NCBI GenBank assembly: GCA_946183385.1
Contig: CAMHBN010000035.1
Span: 1-11,930 of the forward strand
Length of the DNA: 11,930 nucleotides
Direction: 5' to 3'
DNA from: an uncultured Ruminococcus sp.
GTDB lineage: Bacteria > Bacillota > Clostridia > Oscillospirales > Ruminococcaceae
Both the position numbers and the translations under genes were made by a program. Below are positions 1-7,329 of the stretch, piece after piece. Positions within the stretch are counted from its first letter, which is position 1, and every line of letters starts with the position of its first letter. The notes under the pieces are model-generated. The model was not told where the DNA came from. It searched no databases and saw only the letters and a program-made list of their open reading frames with translations.

Positions 1-903
1 TTTCAGCAGGGTGAAACGTGCCTCGTCGCGGCATTCGGGCTTTGCCATGTAGTACATATAGGTTTCGAGGATATTGAGAGCGCTCGCCGTGCGCCCCTCT
101 ATCTTGAACTGCTCGAAGCCCATAGGCACGTACTTTTCCCAGATGTCGTCGGGCGAGATGTGGGTGCGGAGGTTGCGGATATCGAAGATACCGCGTGCCG
201 CATACGGACAGTCGCGGAAGCGCTGCGGGTCGTACTTGTCGGGATTGAACGGCATACCCGGGTGCTTCTTGATGTGCTCGTTGTAGGCTATCTGCTGCTC
301 GCCGATTGACTGATAGTGCGCCGAGCGGCGGGGACAGTTCGGCTCGCAGCAGGCATTGACGAGGAGCTCGCAGTCCTGCTTGCGCGGGAGCTTCGAGAGC
401 ACGTCGAAGTTGTTGTTGAAGTCGTAGTCCACAACGACTATGCTGTAGTCCTTGCCGAGCTCCTCCTCGAGCTTCTGCGGGTCGGTGATACGCTTGCAGG
501 TCGAGCTCGTGAGCTTGTACTTGGGGTAATTCTTGCGGATGTAGTCCTCGAGCAGAGGCGACATTACGATAGCCTCATTGAGCCCGTTGTTCGCGAGGTT
601 CATGACCATATTGCAGAACGGGTCGTCGAGGTGTTTTTTCTCGAGGGCGGGGTTGGTGAAGGTGAAGCGGAGCGGTATGCCGCGGTCGTTGAAGGCTTTG
701 ATGACCTGCTTGACGAAGTTGCTGTCACACACGCCCGGCTGCGGACGTCCGCCGTTCCATATCGAGGGCGGGAAAACGCCGTAGAATGATGCTATCTCAA
801 CGCCCTCGCGGAAGAACTCGGGCTTGTTCCTGAGCATTTCCGCGAACATGAGGTTGAGCTTATAACGTCCCGAAAAATCGGGGAGGTGGAATCTTACTCT
901 CAT
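1..903 (-). CDS. U32-peptidase-like Fe-S TIM-barrel protein (3' end outside window)
   Basis: The frame opens with ATG at 903 behind AAAAGGAG (6-nt gap) and stays open for 301 codons to the window edge, so the C-terminus is missing. Two features fit the U32 peptidase/UbiU-UbiV-like group. One is a cysteine cluster at residues 185-190, NACCEPNCP in context, followed by RRSAH, which resembles the NxxCxxxCPxRxxH iron-sulfur motif. The other is FEQFKIEGRTAS near residues 263-274, close to the family signature FKIEGR. Further cysteines are at 59, 97, 136, 178, 232 and 291. Known members use a [4Fe-4S] cluster in RNA or quinone hydroxylation, or were annotated as collagenase-like peptidases. The substrate here cannot be told. 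No signal peptide or membrane segment is seen, so it is probably cytosolic. It lies 68 bp after hydE in the same direction and may be cotranscribed. The family assignment rests on motifs only. Confidence 0.65.
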   Translation of the reverse strand, partial: MRVRFHLPDFSGRYKLNLMFAEMLRNKPEFFREGVEIASFYGVFPPSIWNGGRPQPGVCDSNFVKQVIKAFNDRGIPLRFTFTNPALEKKHLDDPFCNMVMNLANNGLNEAIVMSPLLEDYIRKNYPKYKLTSSTCKRITDPQKLEEELGKDYSIVVVDYDFNNNFDVLSKLPRKQDCELLVNACCEPNCPRRSAHYQSIGEQQIAYNEHIKKHPGMPFNPDKYDPQRFRDCPYAARGIFDIRNLRTHISPDDIWEKYVPMGFEQFKIEGRTASALNILETYMYYMAKPECRDEARFTLLK

Positions 904-932
904 TTTTTTCTCCTTTTAGTCAACCAATTCTC

Positions 933-959
933 GGGACGCCGAGGGCGGCGTCCCCTACA
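933..959 (-). repeat. TGTAGGGG palindromic repeat, copy 1
   Basis: Read on the minus strand, this 27-nt element starts with TGTAGGGG and contains a perfect 9-bp stem, GGGACGCCG/CGGCGTCCC, with a 4-nt loop. It matches copy 2 (9613-9639) at 25 of 27 positions in the opposite orientation. It lies between hydE and the U32-like gene. No T-run follows the stem, so it is not a standard intrinsic terminator, though the hairpin could slow polymerase or protect RNA ends. Confidence 0.7.
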
Positions 960-971
960 AAAGCAGTCGGC

Positions 972-2009
972 TTATTTTATGCAGTCTCCGCGCTCGGCGG
1001 CGACCTCATAGCCAGCTGCTTCGATACGTCTTTGCAGGCAGACGCGGCATTCCGCCGCCTCCTCGCCCGTGCAGATCTTGTTGTCGTAGAGCTCGTACTT
1101 CTTACGCACTTCAACGGGCGAAAGGTTCGGCATGACGACGTTGCAGCCCGTCTGCAAGCCGAGCTCCCTGCCGTTCGGAGCTATCGTGCCGAGGGCGGTA
1201 GTCGCGGGCAGCAGCACCTTCGGGAACATCAGCCTCAGTATGCCGAGCAGGCGGAGGGTCAATTCAAGCGTGCCGCCCTTTTCGTCCGCGAAGGGCGTGT
1301 CGTGGTGCGGCACGAACGGTCCTATGCCTATCATCTGAGGCTGCAAGTTCTGTAGAAATCGCAGATCCGCGATGAGGTGGTCTGTGGTCTGGTGCGGAGC
1401 TCCCACCATGAAGCCCGCTCCGACCTGATAGCCGAGCAGGCGCAGGTCAAAGAGGCACTGCTTGCGGTGAGCGAGGCTCATCTCCGACGGGTGCAGGCTC
1501 GCGTAGAGCTCGCTATCTGCGGCTTCATGGCGGAGGAGGTAGCGGTCGGCGCCCGCCTCCTTCATGCGCCTGTAGCTCTCGAAGCTGCGCTCGCCGAGCG
1601 AGAGCGTTATCGCGCAGTCGGGGTATTTTTCGCGGAGCTCCGATATCACTCCGCACATAAAATCATCGGTGAAGAAGCCGTCCTCGCCGCCCTGCATTAC
1701 GAAGGTGCGGAAGCCCAGTCCGTAGCCGTTTTCGGCGCAGAGCATTATCTGCTCGCGGGTGAGGCGGTAGCGCTCGGCGGAGCGGTTGCTCCTGCGAATG
1801 CCGCAGTAGAGGCAGTCGTTTTTGCAGTAGCTCGACACCTCGATAAGTCCGCGCAGGAAGACCTTCTTCCCGTAGTGGAGCTGACGCACCTCGTCCGCCC
1901 GCTTTCGCAGGAGCTCTGCGGCGTCGGCGCTGTCAGTCTCTATCAGGGCTTTCAGCTCGCCGTCGGTGAGGTCGGACGTGCGGTACAGCTTTTCGACAAG
2001 CTCCGTCAT
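972..2009 (-). CDS. hydE: [FeFe]-hydrogenase H-cluster radical SAM maturase HydE
   Basis: This 345-residue protein is full length for HydE. The radical SAM cluster motif CX3CX2C is Cys62, Cys66 and Cys69 (SSYCKNDCLYCGIRR), the arrangement typical of HydE. A second group, Cys313, Cys321 and Cys324 (CX7CX2C), matches the spacing of the auxiliary cluster site of Thermotoga maritima HydE as I remember it. GGED near 107-110 fits the SAM-binding region. HydE works with HydF and HydG to build the organometallic H-cluster of [FeFe]-hydrogenases; neither partner nor a hydrogenase is in this window. The ATG lies one base past the nadA stop codon (GGAGGCTGATATG), so the last nadA codons supply its ribosome site and translation is probably coupled. 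BioB- or PylB-type relatives are less likely given the C-terminal cysteines. Confidence 0.93.
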   Translation of the reverse strand: MTELVEKLYRTSDLTDGELKALIETDSADAAELLRKRADEVRQLHYGKKVFLRGLIEVSSYCKNDCLYCGIRRSNRSAERYRLTREQIMLCAENGYGLGFRTFVMQGGEDGFFTDDFMCGVISELREKYPDCAITLSLGERSFESYRRMKEAGADRYLLRHEAADSELYASLHPSEMSLAHRKQCLFDLRLLGYQVGAGFMVGAPHQTTDHLIADLRFLQNLQPQMIGIGPFVPHHDTPFADEKGGTLELTLRLLGILRLMFPKVLLPATTALGTIAPNGRELGLQTGCNVVMPNLSPVEVRKKYELYDNKICTGEEAAECRVCLQRRIEAAGYEVAAERGDCIK

Positions 2010-2010
2010 A

Positions 2011-2937
2011 TCAGCCTCCGAGGCGTATCATCTCATCGATACACTTTCTTGCCGAGGCGATGAGCTCGTCGTCCATCAGTATCTCGAACGCCTCGCCGCT
2101 GTCCATGCCGAGCAGTGTGTTGTAGACATCGGGGAGGGTGGTGAGCTTCATATTGCGGCAGACGATGTTCTTCGTCACGGGGTAGAACTTTTTCTCGGGG
2201 CAGTCGTACTGCAAATGCTCGGCGATGGAGGTCTCGGTGCCGATGATGAACTCCTTCGCGTCGGACTTCTTCGCGAAGTCCATTATGCCGCTGGTCGAGC
2301 CCGCGTAGTCCGCGAGAGCCACGACCTCGGGCACGCATTCGGGGTGCACGAGGAAGAGGGCGTCGGGGTGCTCCTCCTTAGCCTTTTTCACCTCCGCGAC
2401 CGTCAGTGCCGCGTGCGTGGGACATCCGCCGCTGAGGAGCTTGATGTCCTTCTCGGGGCACTGCTTCTGCACCCAGCTTCCGAGGTTGCAGTCGGGGATG
2501 AACAAAATTTTGTCGTTGTCGAGAGCCCGCACGATACGGAGCGCGCTCGAAGAGGTCACGCACACGTCGCAGACCGTTTTCAGCGAGGCTGTGGTGTTGA
2601 TGTAGGCGACAACGGTGCGGTCGGGCTCCATGGCGTGTATCTGTGAGATGAGGTCCTTGTCCATCTGCTCCGCCATCGGACAGCCTGCGTCCTTGTTCGC
2701 GAGGAAGACGCGCTTCTGCGGCGAGAGCATCTTCGCCGTCTCAGCCATGAAGTGGACTCCGCAGAAGATGATGTTCTGCGCGTCGGTCTTGGTCGCGTCA
2801 ACGCTGAGCTTGTAGCTGTCGCCCGTGAAATCGGCGACCTCGACTATCTCGCGCGCCTGATAGCTGTGGGCGAGGATGGCGGTGTTCGTCTCCTTTTTGA
2901 GCTTGATTATCTTATCCTGTAATTCGCGTACTGTCAT
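2011..2937 (-). CDS. nadA: Quinolinate synthase NadA
   Basis: NadA condenses iminoaspartate with dihydroxyacetone phosphate to quinolinate in de novo NAD synthesis, in the cytosol. The 308-residue protein carries the three expected [4Fe-4S] ligands: Cys86 in GCPMA, Cys172 in GGCPTH and Cys260 in IVCRNM, with spacing like T. maritima NadA. The motifs AHSYQ (23-27), GVHFMAET (60-67), HPE (198-200) and GSTSG (213-217) are also present. An in-frame ATG at 3066 would add 43 residues, but it runs through the zinc-ribbon gene. The ATG at 2937 follows AAAAGGAG by 7 nt and gives the usual family length, so I chose it. The gene starts 4 nt after the zinc-ribbon stop and ends one base before hydE. nadB and nadC are not in the window, so iminoaspartate must be made by an enzyme encoded elsewhere. 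Confidence 0.96.
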   Translation of the reverse strand: MTVRELQDKIIKLKKETNTAILAHSYQAREIVEVADFTGDSYKLSVDATKTDAQNIIFCGVHFMAETAKMLSPQKRVFLANKDAGCPMAEQMDKDLISQIHAMEPDRTVVAYINTTASLKTVCDVCVTSSSALRIVRALDNDKILFIPDCNLGSWVQKQCPEKDIKLLSGGCPTHAALTVAEVKKAKEEHPDALFLVHPECVPEVVALADYAGSTSGIMDFAKKSDAKEFIIGTETSIAEHLQYDCPEKKFYPVTKNIVCRNMKLTTLPDVYNTLLGMDSGEAFEILMDDELIASARKCIDEMIRLGG

Positions 2938-2941
2938 TGTT

Positions 2942-3139
2942 TTACTCCTTTTCCTCGGGTTCTTCGGGCTTCTCCGCTCCGTACTGCACATTGCCGCATT
3001 CGGGACATACGTACATCTCGGCGTTGCGGGTCTGCTTCGGCACGTTGAAAAAGCCGAGCTCCGCAAACCGCGGGCTCGTGAATTCGAGCGGTATCTTCTT
3101 TTCGAGAGCCATTTCGGCTTCGCATTTTTCGCATATCAT
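2942..3139 (-). CDS. Small zinc-ribbon protein of unknown function
   Basis: This 65-residue protein has two CX2C knuckles, Cys3/Cys6 and Cys45/Cys48, 38 residues apart. That is the layout of a single zinc-ribbon fold, with an acidic tail ([10 protein letters not shown]). The ATG overlaps the leuB stop codon as ATGA, and the gene stops 4 nt before nadA, so it sits inside a translationally coupled run leuB - this gene - nadA - hydE. Its end supplies the ribosome site of nadA (GAAAAGGAGTAA). Codon use resembles its neighbours. The coupling and the paired CX2C motifs make it a real gene rather than a chance frame. Zinc ribbons of this size often bind nucleic acid or proteins, but nothing here shows the partner. 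A link to iron-sulfur or NAD metabolism would be guesswork. Confidence 0.85.
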   Translation of the reverse strand: MICEKCEAEMALEKKIPLEFTSPRFAELGFFNVPKQTRNAEMYVCPECGNVQYGAEKPEEPEEKE

Positions 3140-4209
3140 AGCGCTTCGAGTATCCTTTCCGTCATTTCCGTGCAGGTGAGGGGAGTGCCCTCCTGCGAGC
3201 CCATTATGTCGGCTGTGCGGAAGCCCGAATTCAGCACGTCGTCCACCGCCTTTTCTATGCGGTCGGCTTCCTCCGCGAGCCCGAACGAGTACCTCAGCAT
3301 CATCGCCGCCGAGAGTATCGTAGCGATGGGGTCAGCTTTGTTCTGTCCCGCAATATCGGGCGCGGAGCCGTGAATCGGCTCGTACATTCCGCGCGTGCCG
3401 TCTCCGAGCGACGCCGACGGGAGCATACCTATCGAGCCCGTTATCTGCGAAGCTTCGTCGGAGAGGATGTCGCCGAACATATTCGACGTGACGATGACGT
3501 CGAACTGCCGCGGGTCGCGCACGAGCTGCATGGCGGCGTTGTCCACGAACATATCCGTGTACGCGACCTCGGGGTATTCCTCCGCGAGGCGGTGCATGGT
3601 CTTGCGCCACAGCCGCGATGTTTCGAGCACGTTCGCCTTGTCGATACTGCACAGGCGCTTCGAGCGCTTCATCGCCGTGTCAAACGCCACGCGCCCGATA
3701 CGCTCGATTTCGGTCACGCTGTATGCTTCGGTGTCATAAGCCTCCTGACCGTATCTGCCCTCGCGGTAGCCGCGCTCGCCGAAGTAGATGCCGCCCGTGA
3801 GCTCGCGCACTATCATGATATCGAAGCCGCTGCCGACAATCTCGTCCTTCAGCGGTGAGGCAGACCTCAGCGCGGGGTAGAGCTTCGCGGGACGCAGATT
3901 CGTGTACAGACCGAGCGCCGCGCGTATGCCGAGGAGTGCCTTCTCGGGGCGTTTGGCTCCCGCGAGGTCATCCCACTTCGGTCCGCCCACTGCTCCGAGG
4001 AGCACGCTGTCGCTCGCGAGACAGCCCTGTACCGTCTCGTCGGGGAGCGGCCGACCTGTCGCGTCTATGGCACAGCCGCCGATGAGATAGGGCTTGAACG
4101 TGAATTCGTGTCCGTATATTCTTGCTGTTTTTTCGAGTACTGCGGCGGCGCTGTCCACGATCTCGGGACCTATGCCGTCGCCCTTCAGCAGTGCTATTTC
4201 AGCTTTCAT
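3136..4209 (-). CDS. leuB: 3-isopropylmalate dehydrogenase LeuB
   Basis: LeuB oxidises and decarboxylates 3-isopropylmalate to 2-ketoisocaproate with NAD+, the last leucine-specific step before transamination. The 357-residue protein is full length. Visible motifs are GDGIGPEI (10-17), NLRP (104-107), [11 protein letters not shown] (135-145), the catalytic Lys191 in DKANVL, the metal-binding aspartates around Asp223, Asp247 and Asp251 ([14 protein letters not shown]), and [13 protein letters not shown] (277-289) in the nucleotide-binding loop. The last loop reads KADP where most relatives have ANP, a mild change. The ATG at 4209 follows AAAGGAG by 6 nt; a 14-residue upstream extension to 4251 is less likely because it runs into the preceding gene. 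The stop overlaps the zinc-ribbon start. leuB is separated from leuCD by a small membrane-protein gene and a 289-bp spacer. Confidence 0.96.
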   Translation of the reverse strand: MKAEIALLKGDGIGPEIVDSAAAVLEKTARIYGHEFTFKPYLIGGCAIDATGRPLPDETVQGCLASDSVLLGAVGGPKWDDLAGAKRPEKALLGIRAALGLYTNLRPAKLYPALRSASPLKDEIVGSGFDIMIVRELTGGIYFGERGYREGRYGQEAYDTEAYSVTEIERIGRVAFDTAMKRSKRLCSIDKANVLETSRLWRKTMHRLAEEYPEVAYTDMFVDNAAMQLVRDPRQFDVIVTSNMFGDILSDEASQITGSIGMLPSASLGDGTRGMYEPIHGSAPDIAGQNKADPIATILSAAMMLRYSFGLAEEADRIEKAVDDVLNSGFRTADIMGSQEGTPLTCTEMTERILEAL

Positions 4210-4219
4210 GTTCTCTCCT

Positions 4220-4684
4220 TTACTTGTTCGCTGCGGTTTCGAGAATGACAAGTCCGCGGAATGTGACGAGCTCCGCTATCGCGCCGATTATCGCGATTAG
4301 GATAGTGATGCTGTTCAGTACGAGCGAGAGGATCATCTTGTACTCCTCGCGGTTGCGGAGGGTCTTGATGATGCCGCCGATTCCTATGCACATTCCCATA
4401 AACCAGCCTATCGCGAGAAGTATCACGCTGTCTGCGAATCTGACCTCGACTATGCCGATGAATATCAGTGTCGCGAGGAGAAGAGCTCCCACCGAGACGA
4501 AGAGCTTGATGTTGCCCTTTATCGTCGCAGACATCACGATTATCGCCACTGAAGCCAGTCCGAATATGACTGTAGCCGCTATCGGGAGCGCTCCCTTGCC
4601 CGTCGGTACGCCCGTGATGAGCAGGAGCTCGAGCAGTCCTATCGGGAACATAGCGACTGCGGGATTGAGTTTCTTTCGGTTCAT
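4220..4684 (-). CDS. Small polytopic membrane protein of unknown function
   Basis: This 154-residue protein starts at ATG 4684 behind GGAAGGAG. Hydrophobic stretches near residues 10-26, 33-52, 61-79, 86-107 and 117-141 suggest four or five membrane helices with short loops. A basic start (MNRKK) and a cytosolic-looking [10 protein letters not shown] segment (107-116) help set orientation. I do not recognise a family. Reading the frame upstream to 4870 would run through the hairpin array and add 62 low-quality residues, so I reject that start. The gene ends 10 nt before leuB and is probably cotranslated or cotranscribed with it. A transport role for branched-chain amino acids or keto acids is possible from context only. 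Length and lack of charged residues inside the helices also fit a DUF-type accessory protein. Confidence 0.8.
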   Translation of the reverse strand: MNRKKLNPAVAMFPIGLLELLLITGVPTGKGALPIAATVIFGLASVAIIVMSATIKGNIKLFVSVGALLLATLIFIGIVEVRFADSVILLAIGWFMGMCIGIGGIIKTLRNREEYKMILSLVLNSITILIAIIGAIAELVTFRGLVILETAANK

Positions 4685-4702
4685 TTTTTCTCCTTCCGGG
4701 GG

Positions 4703-4796
4703 GCAGAGGCTCTGCCTCTGCACTTCGCCAAAGGCTCTGCCTCTGGACTCTGCCGGGGCTCTGCCCCGGACCCTGCCAAAGGGCACAGCCCTTTGG
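4703..4796 (-). repeat. Tandem array of four short hairpins with 6-nt linkers
   Basis: Read on the minus strand, four palindromes follow each other. A (4796-4776) has arms CCAAAGGGC/GCCCTTTGG and loop TGT. B (4769-4753) has CCGGGGC/GCCCCGG, loop AGA. C (4746-4728) has CCAGAGGC/GCCTTTGG, loop AGA, with one G-T wobble. D (4721-4703) has GCAGAGGC/GCCTCTGC, loop AGA. The linkers are CAGGGT, CAGAGT and CGAAGT. The stems differ in sequence while both arms change together, so the structure rather than the sequence appears to be kept. The array ends about 18 nt before the membrane-protein start, close to its ribosome site. No T-run follows any stem. Similar GC-rich hairpin elements are common between genes of Clostridia; I cannot name the family. 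Confidence 0.8.
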
Positions 4797-4973
4797 AATC
4801 CAACTACGTTGCCGCTTGCAAGCTCGCTTACTCTGTACAAAAGGCTCAGTCTGCTTTCGGCGGGTAACAATCGCGGGAATAAACTTGATGCCCATATCTG
4901 TAAGCGAGTTTACGAGCGCCCGCGTGAATCGGCAGCGCGGACACCGCGCCTTTCGGCGGGAAGCAATTACGTA
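4797..4973. other. Intergenic spacer leuD to membrane protein, with internal repeats
   Basis: No gene is seen in this stretch, which with the hairpin array makes a 289-bp gap. It holds a 15-nt hairpin at 4935-4949 (GCGCGG/CCGCGC with a 3-nt loop, like those of the array). It also holds an imperfect direct repeat starting CTTTCGGCGGG at 4854-4871 and 4950-4967 (16 of 18 identical), and a 9-bp inverted repeat CTCGCTTAC/GTAAGCGAG at 4823-4831 and 4900-4908. I found no convincing promoter or T-run terminator. It may be a degraded repeat or mobile element. Confidence 0.55.
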
Positions 4974-5468
4974 TTATTTAACAGCGCCGTTGGCGATAGA
5001 GGCGATAAGCCCGCCGTTCTCGATGATCTTCTGCACGAACTCGGGGAAGGGCGCTGTTGTGTACTCCCTGCCCGTGGTGAGGTCGCGGATAATGCCGTTG
5101 TCGAGGTCAGCCTCGACCTCGTCGCCCTCGCCTATCTCAGCCGCCGCCTCGGGACACTCCACAATGGCAAGCCCGATGTTGATGGCGTTGCGGTAGAAGA
5201 TGCGCGCGAAGCTCTTCGCAATGACGAGCGAAACGCCGCTCGCCTTTATGGCAATGGGAGCGTGCTCACGCGACGAGCCGCACCCGAAATTCTGTCCCGC
5301 GACGATGATGTCGCCCGCCTTTACGCGGCTGACGAAGGTCTTGTCGAGGTCCTCCATGCAGTGGGCGGCGAGCTCCGACGGCACGCTTGTGTTGAGGTAG
5401 CGCGCGGGGATAATTACGTCCGTATCGACGTTGTCGCCGTATTTGATAACGCTTCCTGTGTACTTCAT
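4974..5468 (-). CDS. leuD: 3-isopropylmalate dehydratase small subunit LeuD
   Basis: LeuD pairs with LeuC to isomerise 2-isopropylmalate to 3-isopropylmalate. The 164-residue protein shows [16 protein letters not shown] (12-27) and [10 protein letters not shown] (62-71), the aconitase-swivel signatures. The YLNT loop and short length are those of the compact LeuCD subtype found in archaea and many Clostridia, unlike the roughly 200-residue E. coli type. The ATG at 5468 overlaps the leuC stop as ATGA, implying translational coupling. An in-frame GTG six codons upstream lies inside leuC and is less likely. Distinguishing it from a homoaconitase-type small subunit relies on the leucine gene context. 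Confidence 0.95.
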   Translation of the reverse strand: MKYTGSVIKYGDNVDTDVIIPARYLNTSVPSELAAHCMEDLDKTFVSRVKAGDIIVAGQNFGCGSSREHAPIAIKASGVSLVIAKSFARIFYRNAINIGLAIVECPEAAAEIGEGDEVEADLDNGIIRDLTTGREYTTAPFPEFVQKIIENGGLIASIANGAVK

Positions 5469-6733
5469 TTTCCCATTACCTCCCACGGACTTGTTATCCT
5501 GCCTGTTACCGCACTTGCGGCGGCAGTTGCGGGGCTTGCGAGGTAGACCTCCGAGCCCGTGTGACCCATACGTCCCACAAAGTTGCGGTTGGTGGTGGTG
5601 ACGGCGCGTTCACCGTCGGCGAGTATGCCCATATAGCCTCCGAGGCACGGTCCGCAGGTGGGAGTCGATACCACCGCGCCGCTCTCGATGAAAATTTTCA
5701 GCAGCCCGAGCTCCATAGCCTCGAGGTACACACGCTGAGTGGCAGGGATAACGATGACGCGCACGCCCTTTGCGACGTGTCTGCCGCGCAGTATCTCCGC
5801 TGCTGCCTGCAAGTCCTCAAGCCGTCCGTTCGTACACGAGCCGATAACGACCTGGTCTATCTTGATGTCGCCGATATTGTCAAAGGTACGCGCATTTTCC
5901 GGCAGATGCGGGAAGGCGACCGTCGGCTCTATCTCCGAGAGGTCGATATTGAGCACCTCGTCGTACTGAGCGTCGGGGTCGGCGGTGTATACCTTAGGCT
6001 CGGCGGCTCCATGCTCGCGGATATAGGCGAGCGTGAGGTCATCGACCTCGAATATGCCGTTCTTTGCGCCCGCCTCTATCGCCATATTCGCAATGGTGAA
6101 GCGGTCAGCCATAGTCAGCGAGGAAAGTCCCGCGCCGCCGAACTCCATCGAGCGGTAGAGAGCTCCGTCCACTCCTATTTTTCCGATGATGTGGAGTATG
6201 ACGTCCTTGCCGCTGACGTAGGGACGCAGAGCTCCCGTGAGCTCGACCCTCATCGCGGACGGCACCTTGAACCACGCCTTGCCTATCGCCATGCCGCACG
6301 CCATATCCGTCGAGCCGACGCCCGTCGAGAATGCGCCGAGTGCGCCGTAGGTGCAGGTGTGCGAGTCCGCGCCGATGACGAGATCTCCCGCCGTGACAAG
6401 TCCTTTTTCGGGCAGGAGAGCGTGCTCTATGCCCATATCGCCGACGTCATAGAAGTGGGTGATGTCCATATCCGCGCAGAAGCCGCGGCAGACCTTACAC
6501 TGCTCCGCCGCCTTGATGTCCTTGTTAGGTACGAAGTGGTCCATCACCATCGCGACCTTGTTTCTGTCGAACACGCTGTCTTTTCCGAGCTTTGCGAACT
6601 CGCGTATGGCAACAGGCGAGGTTATGTCGTTGCCGAGTACGAGGTCGAGCGAGGCGAGAATGAGCTCTCCCGCCTGCACGGAGTCAAGTCCCGCATGAGC
6701 CGCAAGAATCTTCTGCGTCATTGTCATACTCAT
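5465..6733 (-). CDS. leuC: 3-isopropylmalate dehydratase large subunit LeuC
   Basis: This is the catalytic [4Fe-4S] subunit of isopropylmalate isomerase, 422 residues, the length of the shorter LeuC subtype. Cluster ligands are Cys300 (GSCTNGR), Cys360 and Cys363 (TCGPCLGG). [23 protein letters not shown] (121-143, written here in parts: [10 protein letters not shown] then [13 protein letters not shown]) is the aconitase-type signature, and DHFVPNKD (65-72) is also present. The chosen ATG at 6733 follows GGAAAG by 9 nt. ATGs two and four codons later are possible, since the start reads MSMTMTQ. It follows the GNAT gene by 18 nt and overlaps leuD. The two genes are clearly one expression unit. 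Confidence 0.96.
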   Translation of the reverse strand: MSMTMTQKILAAHAGLDSVQAGELILASLDLVLGNDITSPVAIREFAKLGKDSVFDRNKVAMVMDHFVPNKDIKAAEQCKVCRGFCADMDITHFYDVGDMGIEHALLPEKGLVTAGDLVIGADSHTCTYGALGAFSTGVGSTDMACGMAIGKAWFKVPSAMRVELTGALRPYVSGKDVILHIIGKIGVDGALYRSMEFGGAGLSSLTMADRFTIANMAIEAGAKNGIFEVDDLTLAYIREHGAAEPKVYTADPDAQYDEVLNIDLSEIEPTVAFPHLPENARTFDNIGDIKIDQVVIGSCTNGRLEDLQAAAEILRGRHVAKGVRVIVIPATQRVYLEAMELGLLKIFIESGAVVSTPTCGPCLGGYMGILADGERAVTTTNRNFVGRMGHTGSEVYLASPATAAASAVTGRITSPWEVMGK

Positions 6734-6751
6734 ATTATCACGCTTTCCGAA

Positions 6752-7315
6752 TTATTTGATATCGCAGAAGTATGTGATATCCTCCTGTTTTGTGAAGTGG
6801 CTTCCTATCATTTTTTCAACGTACACCATATCGTACCACGTCGAGAACTTGTACCCGCACTTGTGGAAGCGTCCCACCACCGAGTAGCCGAGGTGCTTGT
6901 GGAATTCGAGGCTGTTGTCGGTGAGGTATTTGTCCTCCGTCTCGGGGACTGCGATACGCGCGTAGAGGTTCGTTATGCCCATCTTGCCGAGGTACTTTTC
7001 CAGCTCGGAGTAGAGCAGTCCGCCGATGCCGCACTTCCGGTAGTCCTTGTGCGCGTAGACGGTCAGCTCAGCAGACCACTCGTAGGCGCTTCTGTCGGAG
7101 AACGGCGCGGCGTAGGCGAAGCCCACGACCCTGCCCTCAGTCTCCGCGACAACATAAGGATAGCGCCTGCATATCTCCTCCATGCGCCGTCTGAACTCGT
7201 CCTCGTCGGGCACGTCGTACTCGAACGAGATGGCGGTGTATTTGACGTAGTATGCGTATATATCCAGCAGAGCGGCGGCGTCCTGCGGAGTTGCACATCT
7301 TATAAGCAACTTCAT
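6752..7315 (-). CDS. GNAT N-acetyltransferase, phosphinothricin-acetyltransferase-like
   Basis: The 187-residue protein is one GNAT domain of the Pat/Bar-like type. The acetyl-CoA loop RKCGIGG is at 93-99 (R/QxxGxG/A), preceded by the strand AELTVYAHKDY. NSLEFHKHLGY (134-144), VGRFHKCGYKFSTWYDM (147-163) and the early TAISFEYD (27-34) match the usual phosphinothricin acetyltransferase pattern. Family members acetylate amino-acid-like amines such as phosphinothricin or methionine sulfoximine, or unknown metabolites; the substrate here is not known. The ATG at 7315 follows AAAGGAG, whose first bases overlap the ilvN stop. Being between ilvN and leuC, it is cotranscribed with leucine genes, which hints at a role with an amino-acid-related metabolite. 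Its tail (MIGSHFTKQEDITYFCDIK) extends past the usual domain end. Confidence 0.9.
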   Translation of the reverse strand: MKLLIRCATPQDAAALLDIYAYYVKYTAISFEYDVPDEDEFRRRMEEICRRYPYVVAETEGRVVGFAYAAPFSDRSAYEWSAELTVYAHKDYRKCGIGGLLYSELEKYLGKMGITNLYARIAVPETEDKYLTDNSLEFHKHLGYSVVGRFHKCGYKFSTWYDMVYVEKMIGSHFTKQEDITYFCDIK

Positions 7316-7329
7316 ACAATACAGCTCCT

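Noticed and set aside
316..789. 157-codon plus-strand frame inside the U32-like gene
   Set aside because: Antisense shadow; the minus-strand frame has a strong ribosome site and family motifs over the same bases.
933..954. Intrinsic terminator after hydE
   Set aside because: The 9-bp GC-rich stem is convincing but no T-run follows in the direction of transcription, and the sequence is a copy of a dispersed repeat.
4703..4796. CRISPR array
   Set aside because: The units are palindromes with different stem sequences and only 6-nt linkers; there are no identical repeats, no spacer-sized gaps and no cas genes.
4930..4980. Promoter for the membrane-protein to hydE block
   Set aside because: TA-rich bases near the leuD stop and a CTTACA/TATTCC pair near 4880-4905 are poor matches to the consensus; nothing is good enough to call.
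4122..5546. 474-codon open frame on the plus strand across leuB start, the membrane protein, the hairpin array and leuD
   Set aside because: It runs through three confident minus-strand genes and the repeat array and has no domain signature.
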